From assembly GCA_019118585.1 (NCBI GenBank), contig DWYS01000001.1, forward strand, positions 1 to 42,542: a stretch of DNA of 42,542 nucleotides, given 5' to 3'. The stretch's first letter is position 1. Every line of letters starts with the position of its first letter. The position numbers were made by a program, and so were the translations under genes. Positions 24,041-31,745 of the stretch are shown one piece after another. Below the pieces are notes generated by a model that was not told where the DNA came from, did no database searches, and was given only the letters and a program-made list of their open reading frames with translations. This DNA is from Candidatus Enterocloster faecavium. Lineage in GTDB: Bacteria; Bacillota; Clostridia; Lachnospirales; Lachnospiraceae.

Positions 24041-25114
24041 CTATTCGTTTCTATGGAATTCTTTTTTATATTGGATGGAAATATCGTTTCCCTTTACGCG
24101 CACCTTTCCCAGGGCCCCGCACACAACGGGCATCATAGGCGGCAAATGTCCCAAATCCACATCCAGAATCACCGGCACCTGATACTCAGCCAAAGGCTCC
24201 CACACCGCGCGGTAATGGTCCAGCCCCATGGATGCCTCTCCAAAATGAAGGGGACGTCCAATAAGAAAACCTTTTACATATTGAAGCCATCCGGCATGCT
24301 TCATCTGCCAGACTGCCCGCCGCATCCCCATCACCGTAAGGTCGCAGGACTCCAAAAACCAGACAATTCCATCCTTCTGATACTGTTTAAGGAATTCCCT
24401 CACCCGGTCGTATTCCGTTCCAATGAGATTGACCAGGCAGTCCATGCAGCCTCCAAGAAGCCTGCCCTGAAAACAAAGCTCCTCTCCTGGCTCTGCCGGG
24501 CGCGGCCCCACAAAGGATTTCAGCACCTTCTGCTCCGTCAGCCGGTAGGGCGACAGAGGGTTTTCTTCTTTAAAGGCCATCCCCAGATCCGACCCGCTTT
24601 TCTCCCACATGGGGTATCCCTGGATTTTTTCTTTCTTTCCAAGGAGAAGGTCATAGGCATCCTGAATGGAAGGATCCCAGGGCTCCATGCCGAAGCTTCC
24701 CGCGCATGGGCCGTAAATGGACGCCGTATCGCAGAGAGTGGGAAGCAGAAAGGTAAAATTGGTATTGTCGGAAAAGCCCATATACCACTTGGGCTCAGCG
24801 GCCCGAATCCTCTCAAAATCCACATAATCCAGAATCTCGCACATCAGCTCCCCGCCTCCGCAGGAAATCAGAGCCTGGTTCTCCTTCCTGCAGTACCACT
24901 CCGTCAGCTCTTCTCCGCAGGCCTTTGGAGTATTGCTGATGCCGATTCCCCTCTCCTCATAGCAGTTAGGCCCTAAATCCAGGGAATGTCCCCTGTCCTT
25001 AAATTTCTGAAGCCCATGGTCAAACATGGTCCGGTAAGGCTCTATGCCGCAGCTGAAGGAAGGCGCCACAAAGCCGATGGTTCCCTTTTGCTCCAGTGGT
25101 TTTGGATATTTCAT
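24041..25114 (-). CDS. S66-family (LD-carboxypeptidase/MccF-like) protein lacking the nucleophile Ser
   Basis: 357 residues from the ATG at 25114 (AGGAGGT upstream; the ORF opens at 25216 without support). The two-domain S66 fold can be followed: GTIGFVAPSF at the N-terminus, GFSDNTNFTFL in the middle, and a C-terminal domain with WFLESCDL (Glu) and DVDLGHLPPMMP (His). S66 peptidases trim L,D-linked peptidoglycan tetrapeptides or give microcin C immunity. The nucleophile motif, normally GG-x-x-x-S or similar, reads CGGGELMCEIL at 85-95, with no Ser; C92 is the only thiol nearby. The gene may encode a non-peptidase homologue or use Cys. Its extended -10 promoter is divergent from merR. Confidence 0.8.
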   Translation of the reverse strand: MKYPKPLEQKGTIGFVAPSFSCGIEPYRTMFDHGLQKFKDRGHSLDLGPNCYEERGIGISNTPKACGEELTEWYCRKENQALISCGGGELMCEILDYVDFERIRAAEPKWYMGFSDNTNFTFLLPTLCDTASIYGPCAGSFGMEPWDPSIQDAYDLLLGKKEKIQGYPMWEKSGSDLGMAFKEENPLSPYRLTEQKVLKSFVGPRPAEPGEELCFQGRLLGGCMDCLVNLIGTEYDRVREFLKQYQKDGIVWFLESCDLTVMGMRRAVWQMKHAGWLQYVKGFLIGRPLHFGEASMGLDHYRAVWEPLAEYQVPVILDVDLGHLPPMMPVVCGALGKVRVKGNDISIQYKKEFHRNE

Positions 25115-25147
25115 TGGCCTTTTACCTCCTGATTTTGATTGTTTATG

Positions 25148-25176
25148 ATTATAGCATGTTCCCATGGCCCGGACAA
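25148..25176 (-). promoter_or_regulatory. Promoter of the S66-like gene
   Basis: Minus-strand TTGTCC (25171-25176), 17-base spacer, TATAAT (25148-25153) with an extended -10 TG. Back-to-back with the merR promoter 30 bases away. Confidence 0.75.
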
Positions 25177-25206
25177 GCGCCCTTTTTTCGGCTCCTCTCA
25201 TTTTAG

Positions 25207-25235
25207 TTGACATCAAATTCTCATCTAACTATAAT
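25207..25235 (+). promoter_or_regulatory. Consensus promoter of merR and the ABC transporter operon
   Basis: Perfect TTGACA (25207-25212), 17-base spacer, perfect TATAAT (25230-25235). The normal 17-base spacer means this is not itself a MerR-activated promoter, but it could be repressed. AAGTT/AACTT arms lie just downstream (25236-25251). Confidence 0.9.
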
Positions 25236-25292
25236 AAGTTCCAGTAAACTTTGACTTTGAAAACCTCATTCCAACATAAAGGAGATTCACCT

Positions 25293-25745
25293 ATGCTTTA
25301 TACCGTTGGCGAAATGGCCCGCCTGGCGGATCTTCCCGCTTCCACCCTGCGATATTATGACCAGGAGGGGCTTCTCCCCTTTGTGGAGCGCTCCAAAGGC
25401 GGCATCCGCATGTTTTCCGAGGCAGATTACTCCACCCTGATGGTCATTGACTGTCTGAAAAAATCCGGTCTCTCGATCAAAGAAATCCGCGCTTTTATGG
25501 CTTTGGCCCAGGAGGGGGATTCTTCCCTGAAGGAACGCCTGGCTATGTTTCAGAAGCGCCGGGAAGCGGTAAAAGAACAGATTCAGGAGCTGGAGCGCAC
25601 CCTGGACCTGCTGAATTACAAGTGCTGGTACTATGAAACCGCCGTCCAGGCCGGCAGCGAGGCTGCGGTCCAGGGACTCTGCCAGGAGGAAATTCCCCAG
25701 GAATTCAAAGAAGCCCGTGCCAGCCTGAACCTGAAAAATCATTGA
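25293..25745 (+). CDS. MerR-family transcriptional regulator
   Basis: 150 residues. N-terminal MerR winged HTH (YTVGEMARLADLPASTLRYY), wing and second helix (RMFSEADYSTLMVIDCLKKS), then the dimerisation coiled coil (about 80-118). The C-terminal part is short and has only one or two Cys (C126 region), so a metal sensor is unlikely; it is more like AdhR/NmlR-type or small-ligand regulators. The ATG at 25293 has AAGGAG at eight bases; the frame is open from 25251. It lies 22 bases before the ABC ATPase and probably controls that operon. Confidence 0.92.
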   Translation: MLYTVGEMARLADLPASTLRYYDQEGLLPFVERSKGGIRMFSEADYSTLMVIDCLKKSGLSIKEIRAFMALAQEGDSSLKERLAMFQKRREAVKEQIQELERTLDLLNYKCWYYETAVQAGSEAAVQGLCQEEIPQEFKEARASLNLKNH

Positions 25746-25767
25746 CCTGCAGAATGGAGTCTGAACC

Positions 25768-26883
25768 ATGGAAATTCGATTGGAAAATCTGACAAAAACC
25801 TTTCCGCCCAGAAACGCGAAGCGCCAGGGCGCTTTTACCGCAGTGGACCACCTGTCCCTCACAATCCCCGACGGGGCTCTGGTCGGCCTTTTAGGACCTT
25901 CCGGCTGCGGAAAGAGCACTACCCTGAACCTGCTATGCGGCCTGGAACGTCCCACCGAAGGGAACATCTTTTTTGGCCAGGAGGATGTAACCGCCCTTGC
26001 CCCAGAGCTTCGGGGCGTGGGAATGGTATTTCAGAATTATGCCCTCTACCCCCATTTAACCGTTGAACAGAACATCCGCTTTCCCCTGGAAAACCGAAAA
26101 GGCAGGGAGCGCCTGTCCAGGGAGGAGATGAACAGGCGTGTTCTGGAAACCGCCGGTCTGGTGCAGATCGAAGAGCTTTTGGACCGCCGTCCCCGGGAGC
26201 TTTCCGGCGGACAGCAGCAGCGGGTGGCGATTGCCCGGGCTTTGGTGAAATCTCCTAAAGTCCTGCTTTTGGACGAGCCTCTCTCCAACCTGGATGCCCG
26301 TCTGCGCTTAAAAACGCGGGAGGAAATCCGCCGTATCCAGAAAGAAACCGGCATCACCACCGTCTTTGTTACCCATGACCAGGAGGAGGCCATGAGCATC
26401 TGCGACCGCATCGCCTTGATGGAACATGGTGTTCTCATGCAGGAGGGACGGCCTCAGGAGGTTTACGACAGCCCCTCCAGCCTTTTCGCAGCCAAATTTT
26501 TAGGCACTCCCCCTATTAATGTCTTTGAGGGAGTGATCCAGGAACAGTCTCTCCGGATTGACGGGACTGCCGTCTTCCCTGCCCCCGGCGCTTCCGGCCA
26601 AAAGGTCTTCGCCGCCATCCGTCCGGAGGGCCTGATCTTGGACCCCGATGGTCCGCTGGTCTGTGCCATGGACCGTCTGGAGGTCATGGGCCGGGACCTG
26701 AGCATCATTGCCTCCCATCCTTCCTGCCAGTCTCCGGTCCGGGCACTGGTGGACGGAAGCTTCCGGCGGGAATCCCTCCTAAATCTTTCCCCCGGCGAAC
26801 CAGTCCGTTTCTCCTTAAAAGAGGGAAAAGTTTTTCTCTTTGACCACGAAACAGGCAAGGTCATCGAAAGGAGCCGGTCATGA
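25768..26883 (+). CDS. ABC transporter ATP-binding protein (MsmK/UgpC type)
   Basis: 371 residues. Walker A GPSGCGKST (43-51), Q-loop VFQNYALYPHL, signature LSGGQQQRVAIARAL (from about 143), Walker B VLLLDEPLSNLDA and H-loop VFVTHDQEEAMS. The C-terminal TOBE regulatory domain (about 240-371) is the kind seen in carbohydrate importers. It energises the two permeases encoded downstream; the second gene overlaps its stop by ATGA. Start has GGAG at eight bases. Confidence 0.95.
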   Translation: MEIRLENLTKTFPPRNAKRQGAFTAVDHLSLTIPDGALVGLLGPSGCGKSTTLNLLCGLERPTEGNIFFGQEDVTALAPELRGVGMVFQNYALYPHLTVEQNIRFPLENRKGRERLSREEMNRRVLETAGLVQIEELLDRRPRELSGGQQQRVAIARALVKSPKVLLLDEPLSNLDARLRLKTREEIRRIQKETGITTVFVTHDQEEAMSICDRIALMEHGVLMQEGRPQEVYDSPSSLFAAKFLGTPPINVFEGVIQEQSLRIDGTAVFPAPGASGQKVFAAIRPEGLILDPDGPLVCAMDRLEVMGRDLSIIASHPSCQSPVRALVDGSFRRESLLNLSPGEPVRFSLKEGKVFLFDHETGKVIERSRS

Positions 26884-27770
26884 AGAAAAATCAATGGAAA
26901 GCCTGGCTTTATCTCCTGCCGGCCCTGCTGTTTCTGATCGTTTTCATGGTCTATCCACTGGCGGATGTGCTGGTCTACTCCCTGGAGGAGGGGTTCAACT
27001 TTGCCTCTCAGACCTATTTCGGAGTGGGATTATACAACTTCTCCTATGTGCTTCACGACCCCTACTTTCTGAAAGCGCTGCAGAACACCTTTATCCTGGT
27101 GATCATCACGGTTCCGGTTTCCACCATCCTGGCCCTGCTGATCTCTGCCGCCCTCAGCTCCGTCAAGGTCCTGCGGGACCTGTTTCAGACCATTTACTTT
27201 CTGCCCTATGTCACCAATACCCTGGCGGTAGGTCTGGTCTTCATGATTCTTTTCCAGAAGACGGAGTACACCGATGGACTGGTCAATCTTGTCATTGAGT
27301 TTTTCGGCGGGCAGCCAGTGGATTTTATGGAGGGACCCTACTGGGCTAAAATGTTCGTCCTCTGCTTTTATACCATATGGGTGGTAATGCCATTTAAAAT
27401 TCTGGTACTCACCAGCGCCATGGCCTCGGTGAACCCGGATTACTACAAAGCGGCTCAGGTGGACGGGACCCCGAAATGGCGCGTCTTCACCCGCATCACC
27501 CTGCCCTTGATCGCCCCCATGATCGTCTATCTGGTGATCACAGGATTGATCGGTGCCTTTAAGGCTTACAGCGATGCGGTGGCCCTTTTTGGCACCAACC
27601 TGAACACAGCCGGCATGAACACCATTGTAGGCTATGTCTACGATATGCTTTACGGCGACAGCGGCGGCTATCCCTCCTATGCCTCGGCGGCAGCCATCCT
27701 CCTGTTTGCCATCATTCTCACCGTTACCTGCGTCAATCTTCTGGTCACAAGGAGAAAGTTTCAATACTGA
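26880..27770 (+). CDS. ABC transporter permease, MalF/UgpA type
   Basis: 296-residue membrane protein with six hydrophobic segments and no long periplasmic insertion. The cytoplasmic coupling-helix EAA-type motif is YYKAAQVDGTPKWRVFTRI (about 197-215), which contacts the ATPase. First half of the permease heterodimer for a sugar or glycerol-phosphate-like substrate. Translation is coupled to the ATPase gene. Confidence 0.94.
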   Translation: MKKNQWKAWLYLLPALLFLIVFMVYPLADVLVYSLEEGFNFASQTYFGVGLYNFSYVLHDPYFLKALQNTFILVIITVPVSTILALLISAALSSVKVLRDLFQTIYFLPYVTNTLAVGLVFMILFQKTEYTDGLVNLVIEFFGGQPVDFMEGPYWAKMFVLCFYTIWVVMPFKILVLTSAMASVNPDYYKAAQVDGTPKWRVFTRITLPLIAPMIVYLVITGLIGAFKAYSDAVALFGTNLNTAGMNTIVGYVYDMLYGDSGGYPSYASAAAILLFAIILTVTCVNLLVTRRKFQY

Positions 27771-27781
27771 GAGGTTTCAAC

Positions 27782-28657
27782 ATGGAACATCCAATGGATT
27801 TTGACAAGCAAAATCAGAGCATACGCCAAAAGGACCGGATCCTGAACGTCCTTCTCTATCTGTTTCTGGGAGTTTGGGCGCTCATCGTCCTCTTTCCCTT
27901 CTACTGGATGGTGCTGACATCGGTGAAAAGCTACGGCACCTACAACAGTGAACATATTCCTGCCCTTTTTACCCTGTCTCCCACCCTGGCAAACTATGTG
28001 GATGCCTTCACCAGCGTTCCTCTGGTGGGCTACCTGCTCAATACCGTCATCTTCACAGCCGCTACCACTCTCCTGATGACGGTGGTAAGCGTGCTGGCGG
28101 CCTATGCCTTTGCCCGGCTGGATTTTCGCGGCAAGACTCTGACCTTCACCCTTTTTCTCTCCCTGATGATGATTCCCAGCGAGCTGGTGGTCATCACCAA
28201 CTTTGTCACCATCACCAATCTGGGGCTGCGCAGTACCTTCACCGGACTGGTCCTGCCCTCCGTCACCTCCATCTTCTATATCTATCTTCTGAAGGAGAAT
28301 TTTGAGCAGGTGCCGGAAGAGCTGTACCGGGCTGCCAAGGTAGACGGGACCTCGGATTTCAAATATCTTTGGAAGGTGATGATTCCCATCTGCCGCCCAA
28401 CCATTGTCACCATCATCATTCTGAAAATAATCGAGTGCTGGAATTCCTATGTATGGCCCCGTCTGATCACCGATGACCCGGCCTACTATCTGGTATCCAA
28501 CGGCATCCAGGAAATCCGGGAAAACGGCTTTGGCCGGGAAAACATTCCTGCCATGATGGCAGCCGTAGTGGTGATCTCCCTGCCCTTGATCCTGCTGTTT
28601 TTAGGATTCCGCAAAAAAATCATGGCCGGTGTATCGAGAGGAGGACTAAAAGGATGA
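27782..28657 (+). CDS. ABC transporter permease, MalG/UgpE type
   Basis: 291 residues, six membrane segments. N-terminal ALIVLFPFYWMVLTSVK and EAA motif ELYRAAKVDGTSDFKYLWK (about 180-198) mark the MalG-like partner. It lies 11 bases after the MalF-like gene with AGAGG, and its stop overlaps the start of the binding-protein gene, so all four genes form one unit. Confidence 0.94.
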   Translation: MEHPMDFDKQNQSIRQKDRILNVLLYLFLGVWALIVLFPFYWMVLTSVKSYGTYNSEHIPALFTLSPTLANYVDAFTSVPLVGYLLNTVIFTAATTLLMTVVSVLAAYAFARLDFRGKTLTFTLFLSLMMIPSELVVITNFVTITNLGLRSTFTGLVLPSVTSIFYIYLLKENFEQVPEELYRAAKVDGTSDFKYLWKVMIPICRPTIVTIIILKIIECWNSYVWPRLITDDPAYYLVSNGIQEIRENGFGRENIPAMMAAVVVISLPLILLFLGFRKKIMAGVSRGGLKG

Positions 28658-30288
28658 GCACTATTATGATCTTCGGACAGACCGGGGCCGCAAGGCCCAT
28701 TCTCCAAAAGGCGAAGACCCTCCTTCTCCTCTGCCTTCTTCCCTTTCTCCTGACCGGCTGTCACGGCAAAAAGGAGCAGGCAGAGTTTCGCGTTCCGGAG
28801 CGTTTTGACTCCTCCCGCCCCTACGAGATCACGTTTTGGGCTAAGAATGACACCAACAAAACCCAGACGGATATTTACAAACAGGCGATTTCCGATTTTG
28901 AGGACCTCTACCCCAATATCACAGTCAACCTGCGGCTTTACACCGATTACGGAGACATCTACAACGATGTCATCACCAATATCTCCACCGGCACCACCCC
29001 AAATGTGTGCATCACCTACCCGGACCACATCGCCACCTATCTCACCGGCGACCATGTGGTGGTCCCATTGGATGAGCTGTTTGACGATGAGACCTACGGC
29101 CTTGGAGGAAACGGCCTCCTGTTTGAATCTCCAAAGGAGTCCCAGATCGTACCGCAGTTTCTGGAAGAATGCCGCATCGGAGACCATTACTACGCCCTCC
29201 CCTTCATGCGCTCCACAGAGGCCTGCTACGTCAATCAAACCTATGTAGAGGCCCTTGGCTATGAACTTCCCGAAGTCCTGACCTGGGATTTCGTCTGGGA
29301 GGTTTCCGAGGCGGCAGTCCGAAAAAATGAAGACGGGACCTTTGCCCTGAATCATCAGGAGGTATTGATCCCGTTTATCTATAAATCCACCGACAATATG
29401 ATGATCCAGATGCTGCGCCAGAAAAATGCCGGGTATTCCACCAGTACCGGCCAGATTGAGCTGTTCAATGATACTACCAGGCAGCTGCTCTACGAAATCA
29501 GCCGTCACGCCGGAACCGGGGCCTTTTCTACTTTTAAAATTTCCGGCTATCCGGCCAACTTTCTCAACGCAGGGCAGTGCATCTTCGCTGTGGACTCTAC
29601 CGCCGGGGCCACCTGGATGGGAAGCGATGCCCCCTTAGTGGATATTGCTGAGGAAAATGTAGTGGATTTTGAAACAAAGGTCATGATGGTTCCCCAGTTC
29701 GACCCGTCCAACCCGAAAATGATTTCCCAGGGGCCTTCCCTCTGTATCTTTAACAAGGAGGACCCCCAGGAAGTGCTGGCCTCCTGGCTCTTTGCCCAGT
29801 ATCTTCTCAGCAGCCCGGTGCAGATCGCCTACTCCGGCACAGAAGGATATGTTCCGGTCACTCTGACCGCCCAGAACTCTCCTCAATACCAGGATTATCT
29901 TTCCCGGTCCGGTGAGGACAATGACACCCACTACAAGGTGAAGATCGATGCCGCCAAGCTGCTGTTAAAACACCCGGAGGATACCTTCGTAACCCCGGTC
30001 TTCAACGGCTCCGCCTCCCTGCGGAATGCGGCCGGAGAACTGATTGAGGATGTAACAAAATCCGTCCGCCGCCGCAAGACCGTAGACCAGGCCTATCTGG
30101 AAAAACTGTTTCAGGATACCGCAGCCCTGTACCATCTGGATGATTCCTCCGCCCTGTCCGGCCAGAAGACGGATCTGGGGCCTCTGCCTTCAGGGGCAAA
30201 AGCGCTGCTGGGCGGACTGGCCGGCGTGTGGGCCATCCTGCTCCTGTATGTGATCCTGTCTCATTTTCACAGGAGACGGCCGGGATAA
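28654..30288 (+). CDS. Extracellular solute-binding lipoprotein (family 1) with an added C-terminal membrane anchor
   Basis: 544 residues. Signal peptide to residue 35 (KTLLLLCLLPFLLTGC), lipobox Cys C36. The mature part is a family 1 carbohydrate-binding fold: EITFWAKND, YPNITVNL, VCITYPDHIATYL, YYALPFMRSTEACYVNQ, QGPSLCIFN. Unusually, residues about 517-537 form a hydrophobic helix (ALLGGLAGVWAILLLYVIL) followed by HFHRRRPG, a stop-transfer type C-terminus. The protein is therefore probably held to the membrane at both ends. It is longer than common members (about 420-450). Last gene of the operon, closed by a strong terminator. Confidence 0.92.
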   Translation: MSTIMIFGQTGAARPILQKAKTLLLLCLLPFLLTGCHGKKEQAEFRVPERFDSSRPYEITFWAKNDTNKTQTDIYKQAISDFEDLYPNITVNLRLYTDYGDIYNDVITNISTGTTPNVCITYPDHIATYLTGDHVVVPLDELFDDETYGLGGNGLLFESPKESQIVPQFLEECRIGDHYYALPFMRSTEACYVNQTYVEALGYELPEVLTWDFVWEVSEAAVRKNEDGTFALNHQEVLIPFIYKSTDNMMIQMLRQKNAGYSTSTGQIELFNDTTRQLLYEISRHAGTGAFSTFKISGYPANFLNAGQCIFAVDSTAGATWMGSDAPLVDIAEENVVDFETKVMMVPQFDPSNPKMISQGPSLCIFNKEDPQEVLASWLFAQYLLSSPVQIAYSGTEGYVPVTLTAQNSPQYQDYLSRSGEDNDTHYKVKIDAAKLLLKHPEDTFVTPVFNGSASLRNAAGELIEDVTKSVRRRKTVDQAYLEKLFQDTAALYHLDDSSALSGQKTDLGPLPSGAKALLGGLAGVWAILLLYVILSHFHRRRPG

Positions 30289-30332
30289 CAATCCATATGG
30301 AACGGTCAAAAACCATCGGTTCCCGCAAATTT

Positions 30333-30365
30333 GTCTCCCTGACGATTGATTTCAGGGAGACTTTT
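30333..30365 (+). terminator. Rho-independent terminator of the ABC operon
   Basis: GTCTCCCTGA (30333-30342) and TCAGGGAGAC (30352-30361) form a perfect 10-bp stem with a nine-base loop, followed by TTTT. Confidence 0.92.
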
Positions 30366-30374
30366 GACTATAAT
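30346..30374 (+). promoter_or_regulatory. Promoter of the OB-fold-like lipoprotein gene, overlapping the terminator
   Basis: TTGATT (30346-30351), 17-base spacer, TATAAT (30369-30374). The -35 lies in the loop of the preceding terminator and the spacer covers its 3' arm. Confidence 0.75.
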
Positions 30375-30421
30375 AAGCTGGTGTCAACCAGATTCCAATT
30401 TAAGAAAGGGAGATTTTCAAA

Positions 30422-31276
30422 ATGAAAAAATCGATTTCTATGTTACTGATTCTTTCCATGGCAGCCAGCCTGGCCGGCTGCGCCGGAAACGCACAGACTC
30501 AGACCTCTGCTGCTGATTCCTCCCAGGCGGAGACGGAAGCCGCTTCTTCCGAAAGCGCATCCGAAAATGCCGCGGAGAGCACAACGGCCGGCTCTGCGGG
30601 TGAAGATGCCGAAGAAAGCACCGCCGATGTCCTGTCCTATCAGGAGTATATGGACGCTGAATTAGATACGGAAGTCACCATCCAGGCCTATGTCCAGGCC
30701 AAGCAGTCCTGGTGGGAGGAGCAGGCAACGGTTTACGCTCAGGATGAGGACGGAGCATATTTTATCTACAATATGGCCTGCCCCCAGGAAGACTATGAGC
30801 GTTTGGTTCCGGGCACCAAGATCCAGGTTACCGGCTATAAGTCAGAGTGGTCCGGCGAGGTGGAAATCATGGACGGAACCTTTGAAATCCTGGAAGGCGA
30901 GGAGCCCTATATCGCCTCTCCCCTGGATGTAACGGACCTTCTGGGAACCGATGAGCTGATCGAGCATCAGAACCAGCTGGTCACTTTCCAGGGAATGACC
31001 GTAGAGGCCGCCGGCCAGGATGATGCCGGAAACGATGTGGCCTTTCTCTACAACTGGGACGGCTCCGGTACCGAAGGCGATGATCTGTATTTCAACGCCT
31101 CCTGCAACGGGGAGACCTACACCTTTACCGTAGAATCCAATCTCTGCGACAGCTCTACCCAGGTCTACTCTGATGTTAAGAACCTTCAGATCGGACAGAC
31201 CATCAACATGGAGGGCTTCCTCTACTGGTATGAGGGCGTCAATCCCCACATCACTTCTGTCACAGTTGTGGAGTAA
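30422..31276 (+). CDS. Lipoprotein with probable tandem OB-fold-like domains, unknown function
   Basis: 284 residues. Signal peptide with lipobox LAGC (C20), then a Ser/Ala/Glu/Thr-rich linker (about 25-70) that would hold the domain off the membrane. Residues about 75-160 and 170-284 look like two related beta-rich units (TEVTIQAYVQAKQSWW, GTKIQVTGYKSEWSGEVEI; then QLVTFQGMTVE, GQTINMEGFLYWYEGVN), similar to OB-fold/bOB-type nucleic-acid- or ligand-binding lipoproteins. Role not known. Own promoter; AAGAAAGGGAG ribosome site. Its 3' end overlaps the convergent YolD-like gene by 17 bases. Confidence 0.75.
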   Translation: MKKSISMLLILSMAASLAGCAGNAQTQTSAADSSQAETEAASSESASENAAESTTAGSAGEDAEESTADVLSYQEYMDAELDTEVTIQAYVQAKQSWWEEQATVYAQDEDGAYFIYNMACPQEDYERLVPGTKIQVTGYKSEWSGEVEIMDGTFEILEGEEPYIASPLDVTDLLGTDELIEHQNQLVTFQGMTVEAAGQDDAGNDVAFLYNWDGSGTEGDDLYFNASCNGETYTFTVESNLCDSSTQVYSDVKNLQIGQTINMEGFLYWYEGVNPHITSVTVVE

Positions 31277-31709
31277 AGGAACGATCCACGATATGGATTT
31301 CCACTAAATCCCGGATGGGAACAGAGCGGCCGTCTTCCATCAGCAGCCGCCCTTTCCCCTCCAGGATTTTTTTTAATCTTCCCCTGACCTGCATCAAGGC
31401 TCCCCCCTCTTTTTTCCGGTCCGGCAGAAAATAGGTGACCGCAATCTCCGGCTTTTCCTCCGGATGCCCTCTCAGCCACAGAAGCTTGCGGTTGATTTGC
31501 TCCATCTCCTCCTCATCCAGCTGAGGCCGGGCTTTCGTCAGGCGGGCCCGCTCCCTGACCGCATCGCCGTATCCGGTGAGAGCCGCAAAGGGTGCGAACT
31601 GAGCCGCCCGCTCCGCTGCATCCATAGGCGGATGGGTGGCAGATACATGATGAGGAAGCTCCAGCATATCCGCATACTTTTGAAAATCCCTGCTTCTGTC
31701 TTTCGCCAT
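31260..31709 (-). CDS. YolD-like protein, partner of the Y-family polymerase
   Basis: 149 residues. N-terminal motif AAERAAQFAPFAALTGYGDAV is the Y-polymerase-partner form of the YolD-like family, and the C-terminal strand region (GRSVPIRDLVEIHIV) is the usual YolD domain. Such genes accompany UvrX/DinB-type polymerases in Firmicutes, and the exact biochemical role is not settled. It starts after GAGGAGGAG, 36 bases downstream of the polymerase gene on the same strand, so it should share its SOS control. Confidence 0.88.
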   Translation of the reverse strand: MAKDRSRDFQKYADMLELPHHVSATHPPMDAAERAAQFAPFAALTGYGDAVRERARLTKARPQLDEEEMEQINRKLLWLRGHPEEKPEIAVTYFLPDRKKEGGALMQVRGRLKKILEGKGRLLMEDGRSVPIRDLVEIHIVDRSFTPQL

Positions 31710-31745
31710 CCTGCTCCTCCTCTTTCTGTCCCGCGCCCTGACCGT

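Noticed and set aside
24053..24976. 307-codon plus-strand frame opposite the S66-like gene
   Set aside because: The minus-strand S66 fold, promoter and ribosome site are clear; this frame has none of these.
25236..25251. AAGTT/AACTT arms downstream of the merR promoter as the same operator as at 19302
   Set aside because: Arms are short and the sequence does not match the CTTAAAG dyad, so I do not claim that this MerR binds both sites.
28486..29508. 340-codon minus-strand frame across the permease and binding-protein genes
   Set aside because: Shadow of two well-supported, translationally coupled plus-strand genes.
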